Assembly (NCBI GenBank): GCA_036320915.1
Contig: JAXBDG010000017.1
Location: forward strand, 1,240,001-1,304,000
Reading direction: 5' to 3'
Origin: Linnemannia elongata
Lineage: Eukaryota; Mortierellomycota; Mortierellomycetes; Mortierellales; Mortierellaceae
Length of the DNA stretch: 64,000 nt
Of the stretch, positions 36,483 through 46,598 are shown piece after piece; position 1 is the first letter of the stretch; each line of letters opens with the position of its first letter. The notes beneath the pieces are model-generated. The model saw only the letters and a program-made list of their open reading frames with translations. It ran no database searches and was not told where the DNA came from. Position numbers and translations under genes: made by a program.

Positions 36483-37134
36483 TGTTTCTGTTATATTGTA
36501 GCGTGATGTTGGGTGTTTGTTGGTCTTGGAGGTAGGGCGGGTCCTTGGTTGATGTCGATGGACTTGCTTGGGTTGGTTGTTGTAGAGGATGGTTGAATGA
36601 ATGAATGAATGAATGAAAAGAAAAGAAAAGAAGAGAAATTGGGGGAATAAGTGTGGGAGAGTGTCCGGGTTCTCTTTCTCCAGACTCAGTGAGTCCCATC
36701 GTCATTGCTCAAAAATCCCATTAAGGAGCTTAATTGTCGTGGGAAGTCAAAGAGAAAGAACTGTTGACCGTGCATCAAAGCCCATCCTGACCGAAAAAAT
36801 TATTAATGCTCTGTGGTTCTCACACTCATCCAAACAGAACGGAGCAAAAGGGCATAGGCGTATGGTCGTACAGGTAGGTGTGTTTGTGTGTCCAATTGAC
36901 AAGGGGCTTAGTCGACAGGTGAAGAGCGAGTCAACGGCAAGATGCGAAGTCGCCAATGGAAGAAAAGATATCAGGGTGTTCATCATAGACCGTAGACAAC
37001 GCGCGCACTCACAAAGCAACAACACAAGCATGGTAAAAAAAAAAAGAGGATTGTAATCCAGTTGATGATTAAGATGCTACGGCAAGAGAACGACTGACAC
37101 AAACAAAAAAAAACTAAAAACTACCCTAGAAAGT
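36483..37134. other. Intergenic region
   Basis: Promoter side of the TTC36-like gene (with TGAA repeats at 36594-36616 and a short A/G-rich block) and the 3' flank of the GPI-protein gene. No gene is seen. Confidence 0.4.
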
Positions 37135-37683
37135 CTACAGGAGTTGGAATGCCAAAGCAGCAACTGCACTAGCAGCCAACAAAACCGATGGTGCCAACGC
37201 ACCAGCAGCTCCAGAAGGCGTCGTAGTAGAACCTCCTGCAGGGTTCGTACCAGTTCCAGCGCCAGCACCAGGCTGCGAAGGATCCGTTCCAGGAGCAGGA
37301 GAGGCAGGCTGGTCAGGGTTCTCGATCTTGAAGGCATTGGTATAAGACTGTTGGGGGGAAGTCCGGACAACGATCGCATACTCGCCCGAGGCAACTGTGG
37401 AGGGGACGGTCATGTCGGCCCGGGTGTTGGATCCTGAACAGTCAAGAGTTCCCAGGGTGGCAACATACCTCACGGCGGTTGAGGGGCCATTGACGAGATC
37501 GACCTTGACGGCCTTGGCGTCATTGCCCATCGAGGCACAGTTTCCGGTCCAGCCTACGAAGTTGGGCACACCTGTCTTCCAGACTGTGCCGTCGGTTGGG
37601 TTGTTGATCTGGAGCATGTCTGCAGACACCACTGTGCCGAGCAGCAGGGATGCGGTAGCGGCGAATGTAATAAACGACTTCAT
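37135..37683 (-). CDS. GPI-anchored KRE9/KNH1-like cell-surface protein
   Basis: A 182-residue single-exon protein. Residues 1-20 (MKSFITFAATASLLLGTVVS) are a signal peptide. A KRE9/KNH1-type N-terminal domain follows (MLQINNPTDGTVWKTG, FVGWTG, then VPSTVASGEYAIVVRT and AFKIEN), with two Cys likely to pair (NCASMG and LDCSGSN). A Ser/Thr/Pro/Gly-rich stalk leads to a hydrophobic C-terminus (about 163-182) after small residues, typical of a GPI signal. The product is probably anchored at the plasma membrane or cell wall and linked to beta-glucan assembly or surface properties; the exact role is unknown. The frame is open further upstream to 38013, but the signal peptide fixes the start. Confidence 0.85.
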   Translation of the reverse strand: MKSFITFAATASLLLGTVVSADMLQINNPTDGTVWKTGVPNFVGWTGNCASMGNDAKAVKVDLVNGPSTAVRYVATLGTLDCSGSNTRADMTVPSTVASGEYAIVVRTSPQQSYTNAFKIENPDQPASPAPGTDPSQPGAGAGTGTNPAGGSTTTPSGAAGALAPSVLLAASAVAALAFQLL

Positions 37684-39888
37684 TTTGGTATAGAGGGGAG
37701 GAAGAGTAGAGAAGGAGAGGAGTGGAGATGGGTGTAGACTGGATGTGCCGGTGACAAGTGACGCGGAGTGGATTGAAGGGAGGGAAAGGGTATGTACAGA
37801 TGAATGGGTCTTCTGGGTAGAATGGGATTGAGAGGCGAGGGACGGGAGAGGGTAATGGTGCTTGAGGGAGGGAAAGAGAAAAAAAGCGAAAAAGGGAAAA
37901 AAGAAAAAAAAAAAACCGGAAAAGAAGAACTTTACCAAGTGTCGACCAGAAGTTCTTATACCCGTTGGCGAGAAGAGATGGATAGTTAGGAGTATCCATT
38001 CTAACCTATTCAATGTCCATTTTTAAAGGAGTGAAGGAAAAAAAAAAAAAAAAAAAAAAGGAGCAAATGCCGGGATCATGATGTTGAGCGACAACAAACA
38101 GTAGCAGTAGTAGAAGCAGTAGGAGTCGCGAAGGCAAAACAACAGAACGACAAGCCCTTTGCATGCCTGTTTGCGAGCCGGCAATGCTTTTTTTATACGT
38201 TTTATTGTATTTTTTGCTAATGTGGCCTGCATTTGTTACAAGGTCATCCTTATTTTTTTCTCTTCGTTTTTGCATAAAAGAAACGAGAAAGCGCGTGTGG
38301 CATGCTTTGCTTTCTTTCTCTCTCTCTCTTTCACTCCCTTTTCTCCCCCCTTCGGTCCCCTTCCTGGCGCGTTTCTCCTTCAGTGAAATCTAACCCCTTT
38401 TGTGTTTGCTATTCTCCCGTCCTAAAAATAATCAAAGCAGCTGGCATGTATGTCATGGTATCAACGAATGAACGCGAATAGCCTCAGGAGTAGCACATAG
38501 GTGAGATATAAAAAATAACATAAGTAAAAACGATGACCCTAAGAAAGCAGGTTTCTCTCGCTTAACCCCTTTTATCGTTATTCCTTACAGCATCGTACAC
38601 ATAAGGGATGAGGAAGAACGAGAAGGAATGATAGGTGCTGGATGTCTAGAAGAAGATGTAGGGATTTGCCCCGTTTATCCCTCTCTCTATCTCCGTCGCT
38701 ATGTTTTGGTTCTTTCGTTTCGTAGGCATAAGTGGGATGTGGCACATACACCACTAAAGAGATAGAAAAGAACCTTCAACCCTTCCAGATGCGTTACTCC
38801 TTTGTGTTTCTCGGCCAAGATCGAGTTGAAGTAAAGGTCTAGAAAATCATAAAAAGCGTGATGCGAGCGGGTTATGAAGACGAGACACCAAACCAAAGAA
38901 AGAAAGGGAGAGGAAGGGCGAGAGTTGTCTGTGTGTTCAATTTGAGTAAAAAACGTGAGAGCAAAAAGCGCGGCATGGCTCCTTGCATTTTTGTTTTGAC
39001 AAACTCGTCGCAAGGCAACAATCTCGCTTTTGTCTTCACTCTTTCTCTCTCTTGTTTCCTTCTACTATCGTGGTCATCAACACCATATCTCGCTTTTTTT
39101 TCTTCCCCCTTCTCCATCCTGTTTGTTTTTGCTCACTTCTGGTCTTTCTTCTCCCCCTCGCAATTTGATGTTTTGTCTCCCTTTCCTTCTCTCCCTCCTT
39201 TCTTGATTTAACTCAAAAAAGATAATCCTTTCGCATACACAAACTTCTTCCTTCCTTCATTGTAAAAATCAACTGACAATGCCAAATTGAAACGTTGACC
39301 GTTGAACAATGGACAAGTCCTCATATCATGTATTACACTTTACCCCACTTTCTTTCCTTCCTTCTTTTCTTCCTTCTTCTTCGCCGTTACATTTTCTAGA
39401 GTTGATCACATATCCCATTATTACGCCAGAGTATGGGTCATTTGGTCATGTTCATTTCAGATAAGATGCAAGGAGAAATGCACAAAAAAAAATATCAAGG
39501 GGACAAAGAAATATGCTGCTCTCTCTCTCTCTCTTATTATTTTCTTGTGTCTATCCCCTTTGTCTTTTCTTCCTCCCTCTCTTTCTCTCTCCCTTTCCCA
39601 TTGCCATTACAGTTGCTCATCGCCCCCATATTTTTTTCTTTTCTAGAAACGCAAATGGCATCTCCTTGATGGGGAAGGTGACGAAGGAGGCGATAGGAAC
39701 ATGGGAGTGGAGAAAAGGAAGAAGTAATGGGTACTTCGTCAGGCACTAGCCGGGTCAACTTGGACTAGCAAATAGCAGCTTGATCAACGCGTTTCGCGTT
39801 TCCATTTTTATTTTATTTTGGTGGCGTATCTATAACTGGAACGTCAACTCAGCCTCAACCTCAGCCCTCAAACTCAACAGATCCCGAT
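37684..39888. other. Intergenic region
   Basis: C/T-rich leader of the GPI-protein gene (minus strand, to about 37900), A-run at about 38040-38059, then T/C-rich DNA without a recognisable gene up to the 3' end of the MPAB/Lcp gene. Confidence 0.35.
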
Positions 39889-41583
39889 CTAGCGACGGTG
39901 GGCAACGACCATAGCAACACCCAACGCCGCAGAAGCAATCGTCAACACCTTGGACCACCCACGTCCCCCACCACCACTAGTAACTTCAGTCCGGTACCCA
40001 ATAGCATCATGAGGTGCAACCCCCTTCTCCTGTCCATCAAACCCTCTCCCTCCATCCTTTGGCTCCTCCACCAGTTCAAACTGCGTCCTCTTGCGTCCAA
40101 TCTCTTTTGCAATCATCCTATACTGTCCTTCACGGATCAGAGGGCTTCGGATCCGGAACCACCAGGGCATCTTGTTGACCAACCATAGATCTACAAATAA
40201 GACGTAGAGAAATAAATGCTTGAAGATCTTGTATGGCCGAGTCATCGTCGGTAGTTGGTTAACCTTCCAGAACTCTGGGCCCAGGAGATGTTCAGCCATG
40301 GCGAGGTGCACTTTGACCGGGTCTGGGAGTCCGATGGCGCGGATGATTTGGATGGGAATGGCGGGCTTTGGGGCCATGTTGGTTAAGAGCGTGGAGCACA
40401 TGCGACCGGATTCGGCATCAGGGTCTGCGAGGTGCATAACTATGCTTTCTAGACAGGCGTCGGCTCGTTCGGGGGTTCTAGTGGCACCCAGGATATCGTC
40501 GACGCCCATCATGTATCCGATATATCTCCACAGATGAAGATAATCCTCTCGTTCCTGGGTCGTCATATGTACACCCATCCGCTCATCCATGACCCTCCAC
40601 ATAGTATTTGAGAACGAAAATAGTGTCGCCAACAGATCTTCCTGATTAATCGGGACACCATGGTCCTCAATATTATAGTACTTGGAATGGGCCCGACTGA
40701 TCTTGGAGAGTCGCGCACGGACACCAGCATGAAGGAAGCGGACTTGGACGATGGATTCCCAGCCCTTGCCGGTCCCCGGTTGAAGGTGTTCGAGAGAGTG
40801 GGCGACATCGAGGATGAACTGGGCGGTTTCGAGGACTCGTTCTTTGGTCCGTTTGCCGGAGAGGTATCCAGTTGAGTTGAGGACTTTTGTGATCTTTGGG
40901 ATTGCGAAGCCACCGGCGAGGGAGAAGTGGAGTAAGGCGTGTGAGATAAAAAAGCAGTATCTCCTAGTGTTGGTAAAAAATGTGGAGAGGGAGATGTGGG
41001 AAAAGACGAGGCAGAGGGAAGGCGTGGGTGTTAAGGGCTGGAATGACCAGTTGACTGGCGCAGAGCCCACCCACTGTACATTTTGTGTCACCACCCCAAC
41101 AATACAACAGGGAATCATGAGGGAGACACGAAAAGGATGCAGGGCAGTAACAACGTGTGATGCAGGGACGAGCAAAGAACCAAGAACAAGCAAAAAACCT
41201 CCGAAAACATACCAGTAGACTTCTTGCCCTCGCTTCACCTGCTCCCAATCAACCCACTCAGGAACAGTCATCAATTGCTTCATCAACAAGCCCGGCGCCA
41301 AACTCTCCTGCTCACTCTCAGGTCGAGCCGTATACTCCCTCAAAGCCATAAGTGCATCCTCCCCCGTCTTGACTTGCAGCACTTCCAAAGCATTATCGGC
41401 AAGGACATCGCCAATCATTCGGAGGGGCTCGAGTCGACTTGCAGGGAGATGATTCTCAGTCCACATGATGTCGTAGTCCCAGTACTGGAATCGCTGACCG
41501 GGTTCAAGGGTCTCGGAGATGGCTGCGAAGGGTGCCTTGCGGGGTTCTGTTGTGCTGAATGTGTATCCTGCTGGGCATGTCAT
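39889..41583 (-). CDS. MPAB/Lcp (DUF2236) oxygenase-like protein
   Basis: Two exons, 41583-41213 and 40963-39889, give 481 residues. The join produces GQEVYWRYCFFISHALLHFSLAGGFAIP, typical of the ER-bound oxygenase MpaB / rubber oxygenase catalytic family. Further family marks are LNSTGYL, QVRFLHAGVRARL (conserved His/Arg region near the haem in Lcp proteins) and EDYLHLWRYIGYMMGV. One possible membrane segment lies at KHLFLYVLFVDLWLV and another at the C-terminus (VLTIASAALGVAMVVAH). It probably carries out an oxidative reaction at a membrane; the substrate cannot be told. An in-frame ATG at 41796 would add 71 Pro/Ser/Thr-rich residues, which I treat as leader. The intron read through is also open, so a longer unspliced form is formally possible. 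Confidence 0.82.
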   Translation of the reverse strand: MTCPAGYTFSTTEPRKAPFAAISETLEPGQRFQYWDYDIMWTENHLPASRLEPLRMIGDVLADNALEVLQVKTGEDALMALREYTARPESEQESLAPGLLMKQLMTVPEWVDWEQVKRGQEVYWYVFGGFLLVLGSLLVPASHVVTALHPFRVSLMIPCCIVGVVTQNVQWVGSAPVNWSFQPLTPTPSLCLVFSHISLSTFFTNTRRYCFFISHALLHFSLAGGFAIPKITKVLNSTGYLSGKRTKERVLETAQFILDVAHSLEHLQPGTGKGWESIVQVRFLHAGVRARLSKISRAHSKYYNIEDHGVPINQEDLLATLFSFSNTMWRVMDERMGVHMTTQEREDYLHLWRYIGYMMGVDDILGATRTPERADACLESIVMHLADPDAESGRMCSTLLTNMAPKPAIPIQIIRAIGLPDPVKVHLAMAEHLLGPEFWKVNQLPTMTRPYKIFKHLFLYVLFVDLWLVNKMPWWFRIRSPLIREGQYRMIAKEIGRKRTQFELVEEPKDGGRGFDGQEKGVAPHDAIGYRTEVTSGGGGRGWSKVLTIASAALGVAMVVAHRR

Positions 41584-43230
41584 TCTTGGAGGGATGGACT
41601 GTAGTTGTTTTGTTGGTGGTGGTGGTGGTGAGTGAGGGGGAGAGAAGGTGAATTTGTGTGTATAGCCAAAGAGTGGACGATGTGGAGCAGGTATAGGAGT
41701 AAGAGTGGTGGAAGTGGAGAGTGAAGGTTGGAGGGGGATCAGTTGGAAAGGGGTGTATCGTGTGCATGCAAAGAATGTGAGGGATCTGTTCGACACACTC
41801 GGCTCTTATATGTTTTTTTTTGGACCTGCTGATGGTCAATGAAAAGCATGTGTAAAAAGCAAGTGGTTACTACCCTCCTGTACTCCTATTTTGGGGTTCG
41901 ATCTGCGAACCCCTTTCGAAGTGGTGGCAGTGTGGTCCATCAAGTAGATGAAAAAAAAAGAGAGAGGGTCGAAGCAGGTACTTGCCCTCGGCAGGTGTAA
42001 ACAAAGGGGGTATCTCGAAGACTAACCATTTCATAAACAAATAAACAAAAACAAGCTCGGCTGGAAAAATGTAGCTGTTTTGTGTGTGTTTTTCTGAGGC
42101 CAAGGTTCAATAACCTCCAGTCCATGCCTACAAACAACAAAGGCTTATGATGGTAAAGGAAGACATTCTTGACGTATCTCATAGGAAAGTGAGGTGTAAG
42201 TCAATAAAAAAACAACAACATTCACGCATCATCTCGATTGCACAACGCGATCAATTCGCCTCTCGCTTTTTTTCATTGTTTTGCTGACGCAAGGCCAATG
42301 CTGTTCCGAGGATTGTATCAAATGGGTCCTGTCTCTGTTTTTGCACTCGTCCATGAGGTAAGTAAGATAAGCCATGTGGCGTTTCGCTCGTAGGGGGATT
42401 TGCATATCGCTTCTCGGTTCATTATCTAGGATCCGCGCATACTTCTCTCTTTTTTTCCGATAATGGATAAGTACGCAACCTTTGTCGTGCTAGGCTCTGC
42501 AAAAGGATCAAAGTTGACAGACTGGAGCTGAGCGTCAAGCAGTCAGTTCATCTCTGATCAAGGGGTCATCCAATTTGGTGGCGCGCAATCATTCCTTGCA
42601 TGGCGTTCGCGTTCATTTTTTTTATTTTGTGAACATGGCAGTCTTCCTTTTCTTTCTTTTTTTTTTTTTTTTTGGCCCAATATTCCTTCACCACTGACAG
42701 CGAACCAGCCCTCTAACCTTTCATTACTTGCTCTCATCGTACGTACTAATCATCAAGCGAGCTACTAGAAGGCTCTTCATGTATTTTAATCTGGTAAGAG
42801 AGAACTGGCCAGCTTTGTTAATTTTGTTACAAAGAAACGCCATGGAGGAGGTATATCTTCGTGGGTATGATATGCGCAAGGGAGATAAAGCCATGTACAG
42901 TAGTGACTGCGACCCGGCACTCTGGTGCAGGAGGTGGCCCGTTCAGAGGTCAGCTTTGAGGTTGGCGGAGACCATCAAGGTCACACGAAGGATCTACGTG
43001 CCTAGTCTTGTTATAACCCATTTCCTTTCACTTTTTGCATTATCTTGGTACGAGAATCTTTGACCGATATGCCATTGTTCCTGTCCGCCCAGCATACAAA
43101 GTACAGAGCTGCTGTCTTATTGTTTCTTTTTTTTTTTTCTACTCCCTTTTTGACAGATTGACCTTCCGCCTTTTTTTCTTTTCTTTTTCTCGCACATATT
43201 TTTTCCTCTTACTTGGATCGAGCACAGCCC
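41584..43230. other. Intergenic region before the inverted repeat
   Basis: Promoter of the MPAB/Lcp gene, then sequence with T-runs (for example 42656-42674) and only short unrecognised frames. The last about 150 bp (from about 43080) are weakly similar, in inverted form, to 46600-46760, suggesting an older and larger inverted duplication. Confidence 0.4.
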
Positions 43231-43345
43231 ACCCAAATCACGTGCTAAAATTCAAAAAATAAAGAAATGCCCAAATTCACAGCAGAAACCGTGGCGGCAA
43301 AACAGCCGGGGACTTTCCGGAACTCAACCAATCAAATTCGATTTC

Positions 43346-43426
43346 GTCACTTTGTCCGAGTGGTTAAGGAGTATGGCTGCTAACTGTATGGGATTTCCCG
43401 CGCAGGTTCGAACCCTGCAGGTGACG
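43346..43426 (+). tRNA. tRNA-Ser: tRNA-Ser (anticodon GCU), left copy
   Basis: Acceptor GTCACTT pairs with AGGTGAC; discriminator G; D-arm TCC...GGA; anticodon stem TATGG/CTGTA with loop CTGCTAA (anticodon GCT); long class II variable arm with a GGGA/TCCC stem; T-arm GCAGG-TTCGAAC-CCTGC. No intron. T-run terminator at 43434-43440. Confidence 0.96.
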
Positions 43427-43515
43427 ACTCTTCTTTTTTTGTCTCAATCCATGCCTTGCAAAACGCGTTCTTTTCTTGCTTTTAGTCTCCGTCGCATTGA
43501 AAAAGGAATCTTCTA

Positions 43516-43921
43516 CTTGGCAGCCCGGGTTGCTCGAATTATTCGACAACCCCCGTACTAAGTCCATGCAACTCACTTTTTTTGTTTTTTTTACACAGCA
43601 CCTTGTTGCAATATCACAAGCTCGTTACTAATGTGTTCAATTCGTTGCCCTGCTTCCTGTGGTTCAATTCATGGAGTTCGTGTCCCATATCGTCATCACC
43701 ACGGCTTGTCAGTAGCTAAAAAGTGATAATTTCAGCCAAAACGCTTCAATGATCTACTCTGAGGGTGCGCAAATGATGCTCCGAGGGAGCGCGAAGGGAA
43801 GCAAGCTGTCTCCATGAGTTTGGCCTCTCCTGTCCACGTTTTCGTTTTGAAAACAAAAAAAGTGAGTTACATGGACTTAGTACGAAGTTGTCGAATAATT
43901 CTAGCAACCCGGGTTGTCAAA
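43516..43921. mobile_element. MITE-like element (left copy), 71-bp TIRs, TA duplication
   Basis: A 406-bp segment with terminal inverted repeats: 43516-43588 and the reverse complement of about 43851-43921 match over about 70 bp (shared CCCGGGTTGCT, GAATTATTCGACAAC, GTACTAAGTCCATG, AACTCACTTTTTTTGT). It is flanked by TA on both sides (43514-43515, 43922-43923). It encodes no transposase. This is the form of non-autonomous Tc1/mariner-type elements. Confidence 0.75.
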
Positions 43922-44153
43922 TAGGTTAACCCATTGAAGAATGATTGGCGAAAGTAGCCAAGGGAGAGAGAGAGAGAGATGGACCGTGTCTTACGGTGTT
44001 TGCACGCTGTCAGCCGTTCTTTGACCAGCGGACATGTCTCTCTTGTCTGCTTGTCTACTTGCAGAGTCTTGATTACAATACAGTTCCAGTTTGATACGTT
44101 CAACTCTCCGCTTCAGCACAGTTTGTTACCATATTTATTTTCCTTCCTTTTTT

Positions 44154-44853
44154 TCCTTCATCAACCTTGATGCGCATAGTCTGATCCAGCAGGTGTTTTT
44201 AACCGATTTTTTTTTGGTCGAAAATCAATCGACTGGCTATTAGTAGTGACGGTTAATATATCACAAGGTCAAGCCAATTTTTGGTCAAACATCAGTTAAT
44301 CTGGTCGGTCAGCCACCTGGTCGATTGACGTTTAACCGATTTGCAGGTTAATAAAGCAAACGGTCAACCAGTTAATCGGTCAAATAGTTAGTCGGTTAAT
44401 CGGTCGAATGGTTAATCGGCTAACCGGTTAACTGGTTGGGAGAAGGATAAAAACATGATGAATCGACTGGCAAAACTTTTGCTTAGCCTGGTTACCGTTT
44501 ATCTCGGCCAGAAAAAGAATTGGGCACAAAACTATAACGAGCCAAGAAATAAAAAGCGCATTGTAGATGCTATGGACCCAGGAGCTGTTTCTCATCGGTG
44601 ACTGATACCCTCGCACCAGGCTGCACAGAGATCCAAGAGCAGGTACAACAGTCATCTTTTTTTTTTTTTTTTTTTCCTCCTTGTTTCTATTGTCATTTTT
44701 GTCCATCATCGAACAAGGCAGTTGTTAAGAAAAACGCACAGACCAGGGCGGGAATAAGAATGGATGAAATCGAAAAGTTTTTTCTCCGGTACCTGAAAGA
44801 GTGATGAGACTGATCAGGGGTTTATCAGCGTGAGTAGTTTTCACCTCCGGTTG

Positions 44854-44884
<31 letters not shown>

Positions 44885-45349
44885 GTTTGATCTGTTGCCT
44901 ACCGGACGGTCTCGAAAGAGGGAAATCACTCACAACTAAGAAGTGTCGCGGCGAAGGGAGTAAGCAATTTGTCAACGGCATCGTCGCTACTATGCTTGCC
45001 GGCGTACAACAACATCCAGCGGAAATCTAAACAATGAAGATGAGGGAGAGGATGGTATGTGTGTGCTTGTATATGTAGTTGAGTGTCGTATTTTTTTTTT
45101 TTTTTTTTTTTTTTTGGATGTGAAGATGCCTCATTTCCATATCTCCGGCTAAAATGAAGGTGAAAATAAAAAAATAAGCGTGCCCAACGAGCAAGGAGAC
45201 AGCAATGAGGAGTGGACAGAAACAGCATGGCGACAACATCAACTTCAACATAGTGATCAAAACACATAGGTTCTCTCTGATGAAATGTCCATTTCCGAGG
45301 TTTAGCCGCTGAAGATAGTATGTCAGGGCCAACATCGAAGGAGAGAAAC
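44154..45349. other. Spacer between the inverted-repeat arms
   Basis: About 1.2 kb not shared with the arms. It holds a degenerate repeat block (44280-44437), T-runs at 44659-44677 and 45091-45115, a CT-run at 44863-44884, and only short frames. One minus-strand stretch near 44930-45030 reads MLLYAGKHSSDDAVDKLLTP and ends in a donor-like GTGAGT, so a decayed exon is possible but not claimed. Confidence 0.45.
44280..44437. repeat. Degenerate GGTTAATCGGTC repeat block
   Basis: Many imperfect copies of a 12-17-bp unit built from GTTAAtCGGTCaA or its near-complement, becoming more regular toward the right end. It is an imperfect minisatellite with local palindromes (for example AACCGGTT). Confidence 0.7.
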
Positions 45350-45581
45350 AAAAAAGGAAGGAAAATAAATATGGTAAAAAACTGTGCTGAAGCGGAGAGT
45401 TGAACGTATCAAACTGGAACTGTATTGTAATCAAGACTCTGCAAGTAGACAAGCAGACAAGAGAGACATGTCCGCTGGTCAAAGAACGGCTGACAGCGTG
45501 CAAACACCGTAAGACACGGTCCATCTCTCTCTCTCTCTCCCTTGGCTACTTTCGCCAATCATTCTTCAATGGGTTAACCTA

Positions 45582-45986
45582 TTTGACAACCCGGGTTGCT
45601 AGAATTATTCGACAACTTCGTACTAAGTCCATGTAACTCACTTTTTTTGTTTTCAAAACGAAAACGTGGACAGGAGAGGCCAAACTCATGGAGACAGCTT
45701 GCTTCCCTTCGCGCTCCCTCGGAGCATCATTTGCGCACCCTCAGAGTAGATCATTGAAGCGTTTTGGCTGAAATTATCACTTTTTAGCTACTGACAAGCC
45801 GTGGTGATGACGATATGGGACACGAACTCCATGAATTGAACCACAGGAAGCAGGGCAACGAATTGAACACATTAGTAACGAGCTTGTGATATTGCAACAA
45901 GGTGCTGTGTAAAAAAAACAAAAAAGTGAGTTGCATGGACTTAGTACGGGGGTTGTCGAATAATTCGAGCAACCCGGGCTGCCAAG
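45582..45986. mobile_element. MITE-like element (right copy)
   Basis: A 405-bp mirror copy of the element at 43516-43921, with the same terminal inverted repeats and flanking TA (45580-45581, 45987-45988). It was carried here by the inverted duplication, not by a separate insertion, because the flanks also match. Confidence 0.75.
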
Positions 45987-46075
45987 TAGAAGATTCCTTT
46001 TTCAATGCGACGGAGACTAAAAGCAAGAAAAGAACGCGTTTTGCAAGGCATGGATTGAGACAAAAAAAGAAGAGT

Positions 46076-46156
46076 CGTCACCTGCAGGGTTCGAACCTGC
46101 GCGGGAAATCCCATACAGTTAGCAGCCATACTCCTTAACCACTCGGACAAAGTGAC
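46076..46156 (-). tRNA. tRNA-Ser: tRNA-Ser (anticodon GCU), right copy
   Basis: Identical in sequence to the tRNA at 43346-43426 but on the opposite strand, within the right repeat arm. T-run terminator on the minus strand at 46068-46062. Confidence 0.96.
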
Positions 46157-46270
46157 GAATCGAATTTGATTGGTTGAGTTCCGGAAAGTCCCCGGCTGTT
46201 TTGGCGCCACGGTTTCTGCTGTGAATTTGGGCATTTCTTTATTTTTTGAATTTTAGCACGTGATTTGGGT

Positions 46271-46586
46271 CCATGAGGATCGGATCTGCCCTGGAGCGAC
46301 CAAGGAACCACGCGCAGCTGACGAGCGGCTGTTGGAAAGTTTGTTGGGAAGGAGGAGGTTGTCATTGATGGAGAGGATGGGAAGAGTCCCCTACATTCGT
46401 ATCTAGTTCTATTTTCTTCCGTTATTGCTGTGATGAGCAGCTACAATTGTTGCGCAGAGCCAGGTTTCGGACCGGACTGTGACTGACGGATGGTTCACTG
46501 AAGAGTTTGGTCTGTAGTTCCCTTTACTTCCAAATGCCTCCTTTGTTCTATTCTTCAGAGAAATAAAATTGTGTAAGAAAAAAAAG
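46271..46586 (+). mobile_element. Retroposed insert with 12-bp target duplication
   Basis: This DNA interrupts the right arm of the inverted repeat. The 12-mer CGTGATTTGGGT flanks it on both sides (46259-46270 and 46587-46598) and occurs once, uninterrupted, in the left arm (43231-43242, complement). The insert ends in AATAAA (from 46562), a short gap and an A-rich tail. Its first part can be read as a C-terminal coding piece (ERLLESLLGRRRLSLMERMG, stop near 46403) followed by about 180 bp like a 3' UTR. It is best explained as a 5'-truncated mRNA-type retrocopy or the 3' end of a LINE-like element. Confidence 0.7.
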
Positions 46587-46598
46587 CGTGATTTGGGT

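Larger units (their letters stand above)
43231..44153 (+). repeat. Left arm of large inverted repeat
   Basis: About 923 bp that is nearly identical, in reverse complement, to 45350-46270; only a few mismatches and 1-nt indels are seen by eye. It contains a tRNA-Ser(GCU) gene and a MITE-like element. The two arms are separated by a unique spacer of about 1.2 kb. Confidence 0.95.
45350..46270 (-). repeat. Right arm of large inverted repeat
   Basis: Reverse-complement copy of 43231-44153, including tRNA-Ser and the MITE-like element. At its outer end (46270) it is interrupted by a 316-bp insert; the arm's flank then resumes at 46587. Confidence 0.95.

Noticed and set aside
43867..44103. 78-codon frames present identically in both repeat arms
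   Set aside because: They overlap MITE termini and repeat DNA and resemble no protein; their identity follows from the inverted duplication.
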